From Streptococcus hyointestinalis (lineage in GTDB: Bacteria; Bacillota; Bacilli; Lactobacillales; Streptococcaceae): 64,000 nt of DNA. The stretch spans positions 1,922,001 to 1,986,000 of the forward strand of contig NZ_JAAKGB010000001.1 of assembly GCF_011039275.1 (NCBI RefSeq), read 5' to 3'. Made by a program: the position numbers and the translations under genes. The notes under the pieces are model-generated. The model was not told the DNA's origin and did not search any database. It worked only from the letters and a program-made list of their open reading frames with translations. Shown here in pieces: positions 27,539 to 37,269 of this stretch. Each line of letters starts with the position of its first letter. The first letter of the stretch is position 1.

Positions 27539-27566
27539 AATAAGAAGCACTCTCGTGCTTCTTATT
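27539..27566 (-). terminator. terminator after fusA
   Basis: AATAAGAAGCAC/GTGCTTCTTATT with a four-base loop (27539-27550 with 27555-27566), followed on the minus strand by T-rich sequence. Confidence 0.85.
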
Positions 27567-27576
27567 CCACTTGTGA

Positions 27577-29655
27577 TTATTCACCGTTGTTTTTCTTAAT
27601 GATTTCTTCTTGAACAGACTTAGGAACATCTTCGTAGTGGTCAAATACCATCATGAAAGTACCACGTCCTTGAGTAGCTGAACGAAGAACAGTTGCGTAA
27701 CCAAACATTTCTGCAAGTGGTACGTAAGCACGAACGACTTGAGTGTTACCACGAGCTTCCATACCGTCAACACGTCCACGACGAGCTGTTACGTGACCCA
27801 TAACGTCACCAAGGTTTTCTTCTGGTGCTGTGATGGTTACAAGCATCATTGGCTCAAGAATAACTGGTTGTGCAGTCTTAGCAGCTTCTTTAAGGGCAAG
27901 AGATGCAGCAATCTTGAAGGCAGTTTCAGATGAGTCGACATCGTGGTATGAACCATCATAAAGTTTAGCTTTGATGTCAACCATTGGGTAACCAGCAAGG
28001 ACACCGTTCGCCATAGATTCTTCCAAACCTTTTTCAACCGCTGGGATGAATTCACGTGGAACCACACCACCGACGATAGCATTTTCAAACTCGAATCCTT
28101 TACCTTCTTCGTTTGGAGTGAATTCAATCCAAACATCACCAAATTGACCTTTACCACCTGATTGACGTTTGAAGAATCCACGTGCTTGTGTAGCAGCACG
28201 GAATGTTTCACGGTAAGATACTTGAGGAGCACCTACGTTTGCTTCAACCTTGAATTCACGTTTCATACGGTCAACAAGGACGTCCAAGTGAAGCTCACCC
28301 ATACCAGAGATAACTGTTTCACCAGTTTCAACGTTTGTTTCAACACGGAATGTTGGGTCTTCTTCAGCAAGTTTTTGAAGGGCGATACCCATCTTATCTT
28401 GGTCAGCTTTAGATTTTGGCTCAACCATCAATTGGATAACTGGTTCTGGAACTTCGATTGACTCAAGGATAACTTTAGCTTTTTCATCAGTCAATGAGTC
28501 ACCAGTTGTTGTATCTTTCAAACCAACAGCAGCGGCGATGTCACCAGAGTAAACTGTTTCGATCTCTTTACGAGTGTTGGCGTGCATTTGAAGGATACGT
28601 CCGATACGTTCACGTTTACCTTTAGTTGTGTTAAGCACGTAAGAACCTGAGTTCAAGACACCTGAGTAAACACGGAAGAAAGTCAAACGACCTACGAATG
28701 GGTCTGTCATGATCTTGAAGGCAAGCGCTGCAAATGGCTCATCATCAGAAGCTGGACGAGTTTCTTCTTCGTCTGTATCTGGGTTGATACCTTTGATAGC
28801 AGGGATATCAAGTGGGCTTGGAAGGTAGTCAAGAACTGCGTCAAGCATCAATTGAACACCTTTGTTTTTGAAGGCTGAACCACAAAGAACTGGGTAGAAT
28901 TCAACATTGATAGTTGCTTTACGGATAGCAGCTTTCAACTCTTCGTTTGTGATTTCTTCACCTTCAAGGTATTTCATCATAAGGTCTTCGTCAGTTTCTG
29001 CAACTGCTTCAACCAATTTTTCACGGTATTCTTGTGCTTGATCAAGGTATTCTGCAGGAATATCTTCTTCAAGAATATCTGTACCAAGGTCGTTTGTGTA
29101 GATTTCAGCTTTCATCTTGATAAGGTCGATGATACCACGGAAATCATCTTCTGAACCGATTGGCAATTGGATTGGGTGAGCATTTGCTTGAAGACGGTCG
29201 TGAAGTGTAGATACTGAGTAAAGGAAATCTGCACCGATTTTGTCCATTTTGTTAGCAAATACAATACGAGGAACACCGTACTCAGTTGCTTGACGCCATA
29301 CAGTTTCTGTTTGAGGTTCAACACCTGATTGTGCATCAAGAACAGTTACCGCACCGTCAAGAACACGAAGAGAACGTTGTACTTCGATAGTGAAGTCCAC
29401 GTGTCCTGGTGTGTCGATAATGTTTACACGTGTGTCTTTCCATTGCGCTGTTGTCGCAGCAGATGTGATAGTGATACCACGTTCTTGCTCTTGCTCCATC
29501 CAGTCCATTTGAGACGCACCTTCGTGAGTTTCACCGATTTTGTGGATTTTACCAGTGTAGTAAAGGATACGCTCTGTTGTAGTAGTTTTACCAGCATCAA
29601 CGTGAGCCATGATACCGATATTACGAGTTTTTTCAAGTGAAAATTCGCGTGCCAT
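27577..29655 (-). CDS. fusA: elongation factor G
   Basis: 692 residues. GTPase motifs: AHVDAGKTT (about 17-25), [19 protein letters not shown] and NKMD; all five EF-G domains are present, ending near [10 protein letters not shown]. Catalyses ribosomal translocation. Third gene after rpsL and rpsG, but separated by 400 bases holding two structured repeat units, a terminator-like hairpin and its own extended -10. Confidence 0.97.
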   Translation of the reverse strand: MAREFSLEKTRNIGIMAHVDAGKTTTTERILYYTGKIHKIGETHEGASQMDWMEQEQERGITITSAATTAQWKDTRVNIIDTPGHVDFTIEVQRSLRVLDGAVTVLDAQSGVEPQTETVWRQATEYGVPRIVFANKMDKIGADFLYSVSTLHDRLQANAHPIQLPIGSEDDFRGIIDLIKMKAEIYTNDLGTDILEEDIPAEYLDQAQEYREKLVEAVAETDEDLMMKYLEGEEITNEELKAAIRKATINVEFYPVLCGSAFKNKGVQLMLDAVLDYLPSPLDIPAIKGINPDTDEEETRPASDDEPFAALAFKIMTDPFVGRLTFFRVYSGVLNSGSYVLNTTKGKRERIGRILQMHANTRKEIETVYSGDIAAAVGLKDTTTGDSLTDEKAKVILESIEVPEPVIQLMVEPKSKADQDKMGIALQKLAEEDPTFRVETNVETGETVISGMGELHLDVLVDRMKREFKVEANVGAPQVSYRETFRAATQARGFFKRQSGGKGQFGDVWIEFTPNEEGKGFEFENAIVGGVVPREFIPAVEKGLEESMANGVLAGYPMVDIKAKLYDGSYHDVDSSETAFKIAASLALKEAAKTAQPVILEPMMLVTITAPEENLGDVMGHVTARRGRVDGMEARGNTQVVRAYVPLAEMFGYATVLRSATQGRGTFMMVFDHYEDVPKSVQEEIIKKNNGE

Positions 29656-29689
29656 TGTTTTCTCCTATAAATTTTTAGTTTACTTTTCT

Positions 29690-29738
29690 ATTATACCATT
29701 ATTTGTAAAAAACGGATAGGCAGGACCTACCCGTTTTT
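29690..29738 (-). promoter_or_regulatory. fusA extended -10 promoter behind a terminator-like hairpin
   Basis: TGG-TATAAT on the minus strand with TATAAT at 29690-29695, 35 bases before fusA. Just upstream, an inverted repeat AAACGG.TAGG/CCTA.CCGTTT (about 29708-29738) with T-run can end readthrough from rpsG. Confidence 0.6.
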
Positions 29739-29831
29739 CTCATCATTTATAAAATGTGAACTAATCTTTTTGTAAATAGTTACATCCTATGAAATAAAGT
29801 TCAGCCTACAAATGTCTGCATATTTTAACTG

Positions 29832-29930
29832 AACTCGGGCTAAGTGTCTGGCAAAAAAGATAAATTCTCCTAGAGTCAAAAGACTCTTCGTCGCATTTCC
29901 TATTTTTGCTAGATACTTTATACGCCCTCG
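29832..29930 (+). repeat. structured repeat unit 1
   Basis: Outer stem GGGC/GCCC, then AAGTGTCTGGC with GCTAGATACTT (two G-U pairs when read as plus-strand RNA), then the fixed strands AAAAAAGATAAAT and ATTTCCTATTTTT, then an inner hairpin AGAGTC/GACTCT with an AAAA loop (29872-29887). Confidence 0.7.
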
Positions 29931-29946
29931 TATCTTATGTAGTAGA

Positions 29947-30042
29947 GTTCAGCCTAAAAGTTCGAGAAAAAAGATAAATCTTTTTTGAACGTCTCAACGT
30001 TCTGCAAAGATTTCCTATTTTTCCTTGAACTTTCTTAACGGC
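29947..30042 (+). repeat. structured repeat unit 2
   Basis: Same layout as unit 1 with different stems: outer AGCC/GGCT, then AAAGTTCGAG with CTTGAACTTT, the same AAAAAAGATAAAT and ATTTCCTATTTTT strands, and an inner hairpin GAACG/CGTTC. The change GGGC/GCCC to AGCC/GGCT keeps pairing. Confidence 0.7.
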
Positions 30043-30055
30043 TTCACATCCTATC

Positions 30056-30526
30056 TTACCAGCGGAAGTGTGCGAATGCACGGTTAGCTTCAGCCATACG
30101 GTGAGTGTCTTCACGTTTCTTAACAGATGCACCTGTGTTGTTTGCTGCATCCATGATTTCTTTTGCAAGACGGTCTTTCATAGTGTGTTCACCACGAGCA
30201 CGTGAAGCATTTACCAACCAGCGAAGTCCAAGTGTTGTACGACGTTCTGGACGCACTTCAACTGGGACTTGGTAGTTAGAACCACCGACACGGCGTGCAC
30301 GTACTTCAAGTACAGGCATGATGTTTTCCATAGCTGTTTCAAACACTTCAAGAGCGTCGTTTCCTGTAGTTTCTTTGATTTGCTCAAAAGCATCGTAAAC
30401 GATAGTAGCAGCTGTACCACGTTTACCATCAAGCATAACACGGTTGATAAGACGTGTTACGATTTTTGAATTGTATAATGGATCTGGTAATACTTCGCGT
30501 TTTGGCGCTTGGTTTTTACGACTCAT
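30056..30526 (-). CDS. rpsG: 30S ribosomal protein S7
   Basis: 156 residues, full length. [21 protein letters not shown] start and the signature [16 protein letters not shown]. Binds the 3' major domain of 16S rRNA and in related bacteria regulates its own operon. 22 bases after rpsL, hence cotranscribed. Confidence 0.97.
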   Translation of the reverse strand: MSRKNQAPKREVLPDPLYNSKIVTRLINRVMLDGKRGTAATIVYDAFEQIKETTGNDALEVFETAMENIMPVLEVRARRVGGSNYQVPVEVRPERRTTLGLRWLVNASRARGEHTMKDRLAKEIMDAANNTGASVKKREDTHRMAEANRAFAHFRW

Positions 30527-30548
30527 TTTCTCTTACCCTCCTATTTTC

Positions 30549-30962
30549 TTACCCTTTAGGGCGTTTTGCACCGTATTTAGAACGGCTTTGTTTACGGTCA
30601 GCAACACCTGCAGTATCAAGTGCACCACGAACGATATGGTAACGTACCCCTGGAAGGTCTTTTACACGTCCACCACGGATAAGCACAACACTGTGTTCTT
30701 GAAGGTTGTGTCCGATACCTGGGATGTAAGCTGTTACTTCGATAAGGTTACTCAAACGTACACGAGCAAATTTACGAAGGGCAGAGTTAGGCTTTTTAGG
30801 TGTCATAGTACCAACACGAGTCGCAACACCACGTTTTTGAGGTGATGAGATATTTGTTGGAACTTTTTTGTGACTGTTGTAACCAACGTTAAGCGCTGGT
30901 GATTTAGATTTTTCTACTTTAGATTTACGTGGTTTACGAACCAACTGGTTAATTGTAGGCAT
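30549..30962 (-). CDS. rpsL: 30S ribosomal protein S12
   Basis: 137 residues. [17 protein letters not shown] with Lys at 56 and [11 protein letters not shown]: both regions have the wild-type residues, so this allele shows no known streptomycin-resistance change. First gene of the str operon. Confidence 0.97.
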   Translation of the reverse strand: MPTINQLVRKPRKSKVEKSKSPALNVGYNSHKKVPTNISSPQKRGVATRVGTMTPKKPNSALRKFARVRLSNLIEVTAYIPGIGHNLQEHSVVLIRGGRVKDLPGVRYHIVRGALDTAGVADRKQSRSKYGAKRPKG

Positions 30963-31096
30963 CTACATTCTCCTGTTTTTTTAGTTTTGGTTGATGATAC
31001 ACTTGGTGACAGCTATCATCTGTGTGTACTTTGCAACTATTGTCAGCACGTCTCTGTACACTTTTGAGAGACCAAAAGTAAAAAGTACCGTCTACT

Positions 31097-31125
31097 ATAG
31101 TAACATGTTTCACTTTTTTCGTCAA
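31097..31125 (-). promoter_or_regulatory. rpsL-rpsG promoter
   Basis: TTGACG (31120-31125), 17-base spacer, TACTAT (31097-31102). A leader of about 130 bases follows, with inverted sequences around GATACACTTGG that might serve ribosomal-protein feedback. Confidence 0.75.
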
Positions 31126-31157
31126 TGGATTTTTCGTTCTTTTTTGCGATACAGATT

Positions 31158-31601
31158 CTAGCGTTGCTTTGTATCAAGGATGATGGTAACGGGTCCATCA
31201 TTTTCAAGTGTGACCTGCATATCTGCTCCGAAGATACCCGTTTCTACCGGCACACTTTGTGCTAGCTTGTCATTAAACTGCTCATAATAGTCTTTAGCAA
31301 GAGTGGGGTTGGCTGCACCTGTAAAGGCGGGGCGATTGCCCTTTTTCGTCTCAGCAAAGAGAGTAAACTGTGACACGGACAGAATGCTCCCTTTGATGTC
31401 CTTGATAGACATGTTCATCTTTCCTGCCTCGTCTGAGAAGATACGCATGTTGACAATCTTACGACAAGCATAGTCCAAATCTTCTTGCGTGTCATCAGGC
31501 GCTACACCGACTAGAAGCAAGAGCCCATCACTAATCTCTGCAATGACCTCATCTGCTACAGCAACTTGTGCTGTCTTTACTCGTTGAATAATAACTCGCA
31601 T
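31158..31601 (-). CDS. dtd: D-aminoacyl-tRNA deacylase
   Basis: 147 residues. [13 protein letters not shown] start, SVSQFTLFA active-site strand and the cross-subunit Gly-Pro in [10 protein letters not shown] near the C-terminus. Removes D-amino acids and Gly wrongly attached to tRNA. Ten bases after rel, the usual rel-dtd pair. Confidence 0.94.
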   Translation of the reverse strand: MRVIIQRVKTAQVAVADEVIAEISDGLLLLVGVAPDDTQEDLDYACRKIVNMRIFSDEAGKMNMSIKDIKGSILSVSQFTLFAETKKGNRPAFTGAANPTLAKDYYEQFNDKLAQSVPVETGIFGADMQVTLENDGPVTIILDTKQR

Positions 31602-31610
31602 GCTGTCTCC

Positions 31611-33833
31611 TTAGCCGTTTGTGCGTTTAACAGAGTAAACGTCGGGGATGATTTTTATCTTGTCAACAACTGTGGTCAGGTGAGACAGGTTTGGAATACC
31701 AAAGCTGACATGGATATTGGCAAATTTCATGTCCTTAGTTGGCTGAGCATTGACCGTAGAGATACTCTTTGTAGCGTTGCTCAGCGTCTGAAGCACATCA
31801 TTTAGCAAGCCGCTGCGATTGAGTCCGTAAATGTCAATCTCTGCCATATATTCTTTGCTGTCGTTTGTGGTCGTATCCCACTCAACATCAACCAAACGCT
31901 GCTCATAGTTTTCTTGGCTTTTCAGATTGTGGCAATCCGCACGGTGAATGGCTACCCCACGTCCCTTGGTGATGTAACCTTCGATGGCGTCTCCTGGGAC
32001 AGGATTACAGCATTTAGCGATACGCATGAGAAGCCCAGACGCTCCTTGGATGATAACGCCATTTTCGCTGCGGACTTTGAGAACTTCTTTTTTCTCTTTT
32101 TTAACCTCGCCGCCGTTCATGAGCTCTTCTGCTTCTGCCTTGGCTTTAGCACGCTCTTCCTCACGGCGTTCTTTTTCGGTCAAGCGGTTAAAGACCGTCA
32201 CAGGACTCAAATCACCAAAACCAACTGCTGCATAGAGAGCTTCCTCACTGCGCACGCTTAGCCGTGGCAAAATGGCATCAATATGCTTTTTATCCAGATA
32301 TTTGTTGGCAACATAGCCCTGCTCTTGGAAATAAGACACCAGCATGTCGCGTCCTTTGCTGACAGAGAGCTCCTTGTCTTGATTTTTAAAGAATTGACGG
32401 ATTTTGTTGCGAGCTTTATTGGTCTTGACAATCTTAATCCAATCTCTGCTTGGTCCAAAAGAATTGGGATTGGTGATGATTTCAACGACATCACCAGTCT
32501 TTAACTTAGCGGTCAAAGGCACCATGCGTCCATTGACACGAGCGCCGGTCGCTTTTTCACCGACCTGTGTGTGAATGGCGTAGGCAAAATCAATCGGTCC
32601 TGAGTCCTTTGGCAACTCCTGCACGGCACCAGTCGGTGTAAAGACATAGATACGCTCTGTAAAGATGTCTTCCTTGACAGAGTCGACAAATTCCTTGGCG
32701 TCGCCACCTGAGTCTGCTTGCAGCTCAACCAGCTCTTTTATCCAGTTCATGCCGAGCGCTTGCTCTTGCGAGTTGACCTTACCTTTGATACCTTTTTTAT
32801 AAGCCCAGTGCGCAGCGACCCCGTATTCAGCGACTTCGTGCATTTCCTTGGTACGGATTTGAATCTCGATAGGACCTTTAGGACCGTAGACCGTCGTGTG
32901 GATAGACTGGTAGCCATTTGCCTTTGGCGCTGCAATGTAGTCCTTGAAACGCCCTGGCATTGGACGCCAGAGCTCATGGATGTAGCCGACCATAGCGTAG
33001 ACATCACTTGGACTCTCCATGATACAGCGAATGGCAATCAAGTCGTAAATCTGATCAAAGCGTTTTTTCTTGTCCCGCATTTTGCGATAAATCGAGTAGA
33101 TGTGCTTAGGACGTCCGTAAACATCACCGTAGAGCCCTTGCTCTTCGGTGTAGTCCTTGATTTTTTTGACAATCTCATCCACCAAGGCTTCTCGCTCACG
33201 GCGCTTCTCACTCATCATGTGTGAAATCTTGTAAAACTCGACTTCATTGAGATAGCGAAACGATAAATCCTCTAGCTCCCACTTGATACGACTAATCCCC
33301 AAACGGTGCGCTAGCGGTGCGTAAATCTCCATGGTTTCACGTGAGATACGCTCTTGCTTGTCTTTTCGTAGGTGCTTGAGGGTACGCATATTGTGCAGGC
33401 GGTCAGCTAACTTGACCAAAATCACACGGATGTCTTTTGACATTGCCATGAGCATTTTGCGGTGATTTTCAGCCAGCTGTTCCTCGTGGCTCTTGTACTC
33501 CACTTTACCCAGCTTTGTCACGCCATCAACAATATCACGCGCATCCTTGCCAAAATTTTCCTCAATATCGTCAAGCGTCCGATCAGTATCCTCCACCACA
33601 TCGTGTAAAAAACCACACGCTACTGTCACCGCATCCAGCTGCAGGTCTGCTAAAATCCCAGCCACTTGGATAGGGTGAATAATATAAGGCTCTCCTGACT
33701 TTCTCACTTGTGTGATGTGCGCTTCTGTCGCATAATCAAGCGCTTTTTTGACATAAGCCACATCAGAGTCATTCATATACTTTTGGGTGAGTGCTACGAC
33801 CTCATCCCCCGTTAAATTTACAATTTTTGCCAT
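31611..33833 (-). CDS. rel: bifunctional (p)ppGpp synthetase/hydrolase
   Basis: 740 residues. HD hydrolase domain with HDVVEDTDRT (near residue 75), synthetase domain with GRPKHIYSIYRKM, a TGS domain with YVFTPTGAVQELP, the Cys/His conserved region (RIAKCCNPVPGD) and a C-terminal ACT domain (AEIDIYGLNRSGLLNDVL). Long Rel, active in both making and breaking the stringent-response nucleotide. Confidence 0.95.
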   Translation of the reverse strand: MAKIVNLTGDEVVALTQKYMNDSDVAYVKKALDYATEAHITQVRKSGEPYIIHPIQVAGILADLQLDAVTVACGFLHDVVEDTDRTLDDIEENFGKDARDIVDGVTKLGKVEYKSHEEQLAENHRKMLMAMSKDIRVILVKLADRLHNMRTLKHLRKDKQERISRETMEIYAPLAHRLGISRIKWELEDLSFRYLNEVEFYKISHMMSEKRREREALVDEIVKKIKDYTEEQGLYGDVYGRPKHIYSIYRKMRDKKKRFDQIYDLIAIRCIMESPSDVYAMVGYIHELWRPMPGRFKDYIAAPKANGYQSIHTTVYGPKGPIEIQIRTKEMHEVAEYGVAAHWAYKKGIKGKVNSQEQALGMNWIKELVELQADSGGDAKEFVDSVKEDIFTERIYVFTPTGAVQELPKDSGPIDFAYAIHTQVGEKATGARVNGRMVPLTAKLKTGDVVEIITNPNSFGPSRDWIKIVKTNKARNKIRQFFKNQDKELSVSKGRDMLVSYFQEQGYVANKYLDKKHIDAILPRLSVRSEEALYAAVGFGDLSPVTVFNRLTEKERREEERAKAKAEAEELMNGGEVKKEKKEVLKVRSENGVIIQGASGLLMRIAKCCNPVPGDAIEGYITKGRGVAIHRADCHNLKSQENYEQRLVDVEWDTTTNDSKEYMAEIDIYGLNRSGLLNDVLQTLSNATKSISTVNAQPTKDMKFANIHVSFGIPNLSHLTTVVDKIKIIPDVYSVKRTNG

Positions 33834-33928
33834 ACATTTCCTCGTCCGAATTGTCTTTTTCCTATTGTACCACTTTTAGGGCAAAAAGAAAAAGCCCTAG
33901 ACCTTGTAAAGCTCTTCTTGCCGATTTC

Positions 33929-33957
33929 TTGCAAGGCGGATGACATTTTGTTACACT
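33929..33957 (+). promoter_or_regulatory. candidate nrdI promoter
   Basis: TTGCAA (33929-33934), 17-base spacer, TACACT (33952-33957), 22 bases before the nrdI start. Confidence 0.55.
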
Positions 33958-33978
33958 ACTATACGACTAGGAGGAATC

Positions 33979-34431
33979 ATGACTATTACGATTATCTATA
34001 TTAGCCTGAGCGGCAATACCGAGAGTTTTGTCAAGCGTCTGTCAAGCTATCTCAAAACCTGGCATCAAATAGACACCAAGCTCATCAATATCAAAGAACT
34101 TGACCACACGACCTTTCCTGTGACAGAGCCTTTTGTCGCTATGCTGCCGACTTATCTCGAGGGGGGAAATGGTGTTGATAACGGCGATGTCGAGATTTTG
34201 ACGACACCTCTTGGTGACTTTATCGCTGCTCATGGCAACTACAAGTACTGCTATGGTATCGTAGGCTCTGGCAATCGCAACTTCAACCATCAATTTTGCC
34301 TAACTGCTAAGCAATACGCTAAGCGCTTTGGCTTTCCTGTCCTAGATGAGTTTGAATTGCGTGGCACATCTAGTGATATTGAGCGTATCGCAGGTAAAAT
34401 CATTGCTGCCCAAGAGGCTTTTCATACATAG
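33979..34431 (+). CDS. nrdI: NrdI-like flavodoxin
   Basis: 150 residues from ATG 33979, right after AGGAGGAATC; the longer frame has 13 unsupported residues. Flavin-binding loop [15 protein letters not shown] and the NrdI-type [20 protein letters not shown] and [12 protein letters not shown]. NrdI provides the oxidant for the Mn cofactor of class Ib ribonucleotide reductase. No nrdE or nrdF neighbour; streptococci often carry such a separate copy, which may have another partner. Confidence 0.85.
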   Translation: MTITIIYISLSGNTESFVKRLSSYLKTWHQIDTKLINIKELDHTTFPVTEPFVAMLPTYLEGGNGVDNGDVEILTTPLGDFIAAHGNYKYCYGIVGSGNRNFNHQFCLTAKQYAKRFGFPVLDEFELRGTSSDIERIAGKIIAAQEAFHT

Positions 34432-34437
34432 AAAAAT

Positions 34438-34520
34438 GAGGCTGACAATTGAGCTGTTCCAAGGTTAGACGACAATCTAATACTTCGAAACAGGGCAATC
34501 ATCAAGCCTCTTTTATTTTT
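34438..34520. terminator. three-level terminator structure after nrdI
   Basis: GAGGCT/AGCCTC (34438-34443 with 34503-34508) encloses CTGTT/AACAG and TTAGA/TCTAA; then TTTTATTTTT on the plus strand. It also faces niaX and may end both. Confidence 0.7.
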
Positions 34521-34544
34521 CTGCCCAACTCATAAAGCAGAGAA

Positions 34545-35090
34545 CTAATCTGTCACCAGTGCTTTTAGTCCTAACTGTTTCCATAGCCAATAAGCAATGG
34601 CAAAGTCTACCATACCATGGATAATCGTACCAATACCAATGAGGACATTGAGCATAAACCAATAATTGGCTGTAGCTCCAGTCCCTGCTGTCATCATATA
34701 AACCACGACGACCTCACCAATAGCATGTAGGACATTGAGCACAAGGGCAAAACCTAGCATAGCTGTTAAACTATCCCATAGAGCAGGCTTTTTCTGCAAC
34801 CAGTAAGCACCTACCACCGCAAAAATGACATGACTGAGCGCACGTAAAACAATGACAATCGGAAAACCTGCGATTAAAAAGCCCAGCGTCGTTCCCAAGG
34901 TCACCATCAAGGCAGAAAAGGGAGAGATAAACATGGCTAGTAGAATGGGAACATGGCTAGCTAAGGTATAGGAGGCAGGTCCAATGACAATCTTAGCAGG
35001 CATAACAAGCGGAATCAAAATCCCTAGCGCAGTGAGGATAGCAGACAGCGACAACACTTTAGCAACTCGCTGTGAAGACGTAACGTTCAT
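34545..35090 (-). CDS. niaX: niacin ECF transporter substrate-binding component
   Basis: 181 residues, six hydrophobic helices, with the S-component features SAILTALGILIPLVMP and ASHVPILLAMFISPF. Very like NiaX of streptococci. It captures nicotinate or nicotinamide and works with the shared EcfAAT module encoded elsewhere. The region upstream has a palindrome suited to NiaR, and niaR is the next gene. Confidence 0.82.
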   Translation of the reverse strand: MNVTSSQRVAKVLSLSAILTALGILIPLVMPAKIVIGPASYTLASHVPILLAMFISPFSALMVTLGTTLGFLIAGFPIVIVLRALSHVIFAVVGAYWLQKKPALWDSLTAMLGFALVLNVLHAIGEVVVVYMMTAGTGATANYWFMLNVLIGIGTIIHGMVDFAIAYWLWKQLGLKALVTD

Positions 35091-35124
35091 AATAACTCCT
35101 TAAAAATGATTTTCTTTATTTTAT

Positions 35125-35150
35125 CATATGTCATGACACATGTACATATA
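35125..35150 (-). promoter_or_regulatory. candidate NiaR operator before niaX
   Basis: Perfect palindrome TGTCATGACA (35129-35138) extended by ACATGTACAT beside it, about 40 bases before niaX and next to TATGATAAAAT on the minus strand. NiaR sites are palindromes with TGTCA/TGACA-like arms, so this fits but is not proven. Confidence 0.55.
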
Positions 35151-35228
35151 TTTTGACGCTTATTTTTAGAATTTTTAAGAAATACAAAAAAATAAACCGC
35201 TAATAGCAAACTAAAAACAATTGTCATC

Positions 35229-35255
35229 AAAAAAAGAGAACCAGACTGGTTCTCT
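35229..35255 (-). terminator. terminator after niaR
   Basis: AGAGAACC/GGTTCTCT (35235-35242 with 35248-35255) followed by seven T on the minus strand. Confidence 0.85.
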
Positions 35256-35266
35256 CTTGCTGCTAT

Positions 35267-35782
35267 TCACAGTGCGATGTTAGCTTCTTCTAATGCTGTG
35301 CGGATGTTATCAAACTGATCTTTTGTCTCACAGGCAATGGTATGGACATGGATACCTTGCGTGAGTGAGCTCAAAAGAGCGTCCTCATAACTTTCTAGGC
35401 TGGTCATAAAATGCTGGACATCATCCTGTGTCCCAATTTGTAAAGGGGCTGATAGTGTGCCGTAGATAGGATGGTCAACCTCAACAGTCATAACCTTACC
35501 ACCCAGCTCAATGACCAGCGCCAGCTCTTTTTCAACAGCGTCTGCGCCGTGCTGGCAGGCAATCTTGCCGATGTACTGCGCTTGGGAGGAGAGATTTTTC
35601 TCTAAGAGATAACCTCTGTGCGTCGATAAAATGCCATGGTGATTTGCTCGTAATAGTGCCACATCTCCAACAATCGCCTGCCGACTAACCCCTAGTTCCT
35701 TGGCTAGGTAACTGGCTGATAGAGGCTTCTGGGTCTGATCGAGTCTCTCTAATATCAACTGTCTACGCTCTGCTGCTTTCAT
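35267..35782 (-). CDS. niaR: NAD-biosynthesis repressor NiaR
   Basis: 171 residues. N-terminal winged HTH (SASYLAKELGVSRQAIVGDVALLRA) followed by a 3H domain with its three spaced histidines (in VEVDHPIYG, VQHFM and GIHVHTIACE), the nicotinate-sensing part. Represses niacin transport and salvage genes. Neighbour of niaX, its probable target. Confidence 0.9.
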   Translation of the reverse strand: MKAAERRQLILERLDQTQKPLSASYLAKELGVSRQAIVGDVALLRANHHGILSTHRGYLLEKNLSSQAQYIGKIACQHGADAVEKELALVIELGGKVMTVEVDHPIYGTLSAPLQIGTQDDVQHFMTSLESYEDALLSSLTQGIHVHTIACETKDQFDNIRTALEEANIAL

Positions 35783-35848
35783 ATACCCTCCACATACCTA
35801 TATACTTCAACCTATTATAGCATATCATCAGCAGTTAGACCTATCCTT

Positions 35849-37234
35849 TTATTGTGCCAAGTCCTTTTTTGCTGCTTCGATCTGCCATTTGACTTGGTCA
35901 AAGCCTGTTCCGCCAAGCGAATGACGGCGCTTGACAGCATTGTAAGGGTCTAAGACGGTGTAGATATCATTGTCAATGACATCAGAGAGTTCTTGGTAGC
36001 TCTCTAAGCTGACATCCTGCAAGTAAATGCCTTTCTTGCCGCACTCAAGTACTAACTTTCCAACGATTTCATGCGCTTTTCTAAAAGGCACACCCTTACT
36101 AGCTAGATAATCCGCAAGCTCTGTGGCATTTGAGAAATCCTTTTGCGTGGATGACTTCATGCGTTCTTTATTGACCGTCATGCTATCAAGCATACCAGCA
36201 AGGATGTCAATCGCTATCGTGGTGGTTTCTGCGGTGTCAAACATGCCTTCTTTATCTTCTTGTAAATCTTTATTGTAAGCCAGAGGAAGGGACTTCATAA
36301 CTGTCAGTAAACCGATGAGGTTGCCATAGACCCGCCCAGACTTGCCACGAATGAGCTCTGCCATGTCAGGGTTTTTCTTTTGTGGCATGATGGATGAGCC
36401 TGTCGAGAAGGTATCAGACAAGGTGACAAACTGATACTCGTGGCTACACCAGTTGATGATTTCCTCACAAAAACGACTCATGTGCATCATGAGGATACTA
36501 GCATTGGAGAGAAATTCCAAGATAAAATCACGGTCTGACACGGCGTCAAGGGAATTGCGATAAGGCGTAGAAAAGCTCATCAAGTCAGCTGTTAAGCTCC
36601 TGTCAATGGGAAAAGTCGTTCCAGCTAGAGCCGCAGCCCCAAGAGGCGAGAGGTCAGCGTGCTTGACGTTAAAGTTAAAGCGCTCACTGTCTCGTGTAAA
36701 CATACTATAGTAAGCCATGAGATGATGTCCAAAAGAGATGGGCTGTGCGTGCTGTAAGTGCGTGTAACCTGGCATGATGGTCTCGATGTTATCCTCAGCA
36801 AGCTTGACGATAACACGGCGTAGGTTTTCGAGCTTTTCTATGACCTCAGCAAGCTTCGCCTTTAAATACAAGTGCATATCTGTTGCCACTTGGTCGTTAC
36901 GTGAGCGGGCGGTATGCAGTTTTCCTGCAACACTGCCAATCTCGTCTGTCAACAACTGCTCGATATTCATGTGAATATCTTCGTTGGTGACATCAAAAGT
37001 CAGCTCTCCTACCTTGTACTTTCTAAGCAAAGTCTCAAGCCCTGCCTTAATCATATTGGCTTCGTCTTTTGAGATGATACCTGTCTCACCCAGCATAGTG
37101 ACGTGAGCGATGGAGCCTTCGATGTCGTACTGTGCCATTTTCTGGTCAAAGGAGATGGAGGCTCCAAACTCCTCGACCCATTTCTCAAGGCTGGCTTCAA
37201 AGCGTCCACCCCATAATTTATGATTTTCTGTCAT
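35849..37234 (-). CDS. argH: argininosuccinate lyase
   Basis: 461 residues. LWGGRFE start, [17 protein letters not shown], and the fumarase-superfamily signature [12 protein letters not shown]. Releases arginine and fumarate from argininosuccinate. Second gene of argGH, 35 bases after argG. Confidence 0.96.
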   Translation of the reverse strand: MTENHKLWGGRFEASLEKWVEEFGASISFDQKMAQYDIEGSIAHVTMLGETGIISKDEANMIKAGLETLLRKYKVGELTFDVTNEDIHMNIEQLLTDEIGSVAGKLHTARSRNDQVATDMHLYLKAKLAEVIEKLENLRRVIVKLAEDNIETIMPGYTHLQHAQPISFGHHLMAYYSMFTRDSERFNFNVKHADLSPLGAAALAGTTFPIDRSLTADLMSFSTPYRNSLDAVSDRDFILEFLSNASILMMHMSRFCEEIINWCSHEYQFVTLSDTFSTGSSIMPQKKNPDMAELIRGKSGRVYGNLIGLLTVMKSLPLAYNKDLQEDKEGMFDTAETTTIAIDILAGMLDSMTVNKERMKSSTQKDFSNATELADYLASKGVPFRKAHEIVGKLVLECGKKGIYLQDVSLESYQELSDVIDNDIYTVLDPYNAVKRRHSLGGTGFDQVKWQIEAAKKDLAQ

Positions 37235-37269
37235 AATCTCTCCTCTTTGTCGTTTGCGTAGCCAAGAGC

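Larger units (their letters stand above)
29656..30055. other. 400-base rpsG-fusA spacer with structured units
   Basis: No gene. Holds, from right to left, repeat unit 2 (29947-30042), repeat unit 1 (29832-29930), a partial third copy of the unit border (GTTCAGCCTAC near 29799), a terminator-like hairpin near fusA and the fusA -10 region. Confidence 0.7.

Noticed and set aside
26574..29640. Long plus-strand frames opposite gap and fusA
   Set aside because: They are mirror frames caused by strong codon bias in highly expressed genes, with no ribosome sites.
34438..34520. A small RNA or riboswitch after nrdI
   Set aside because: The structure ends in a T-run and sits between convergent genes, so a terminator explains it.
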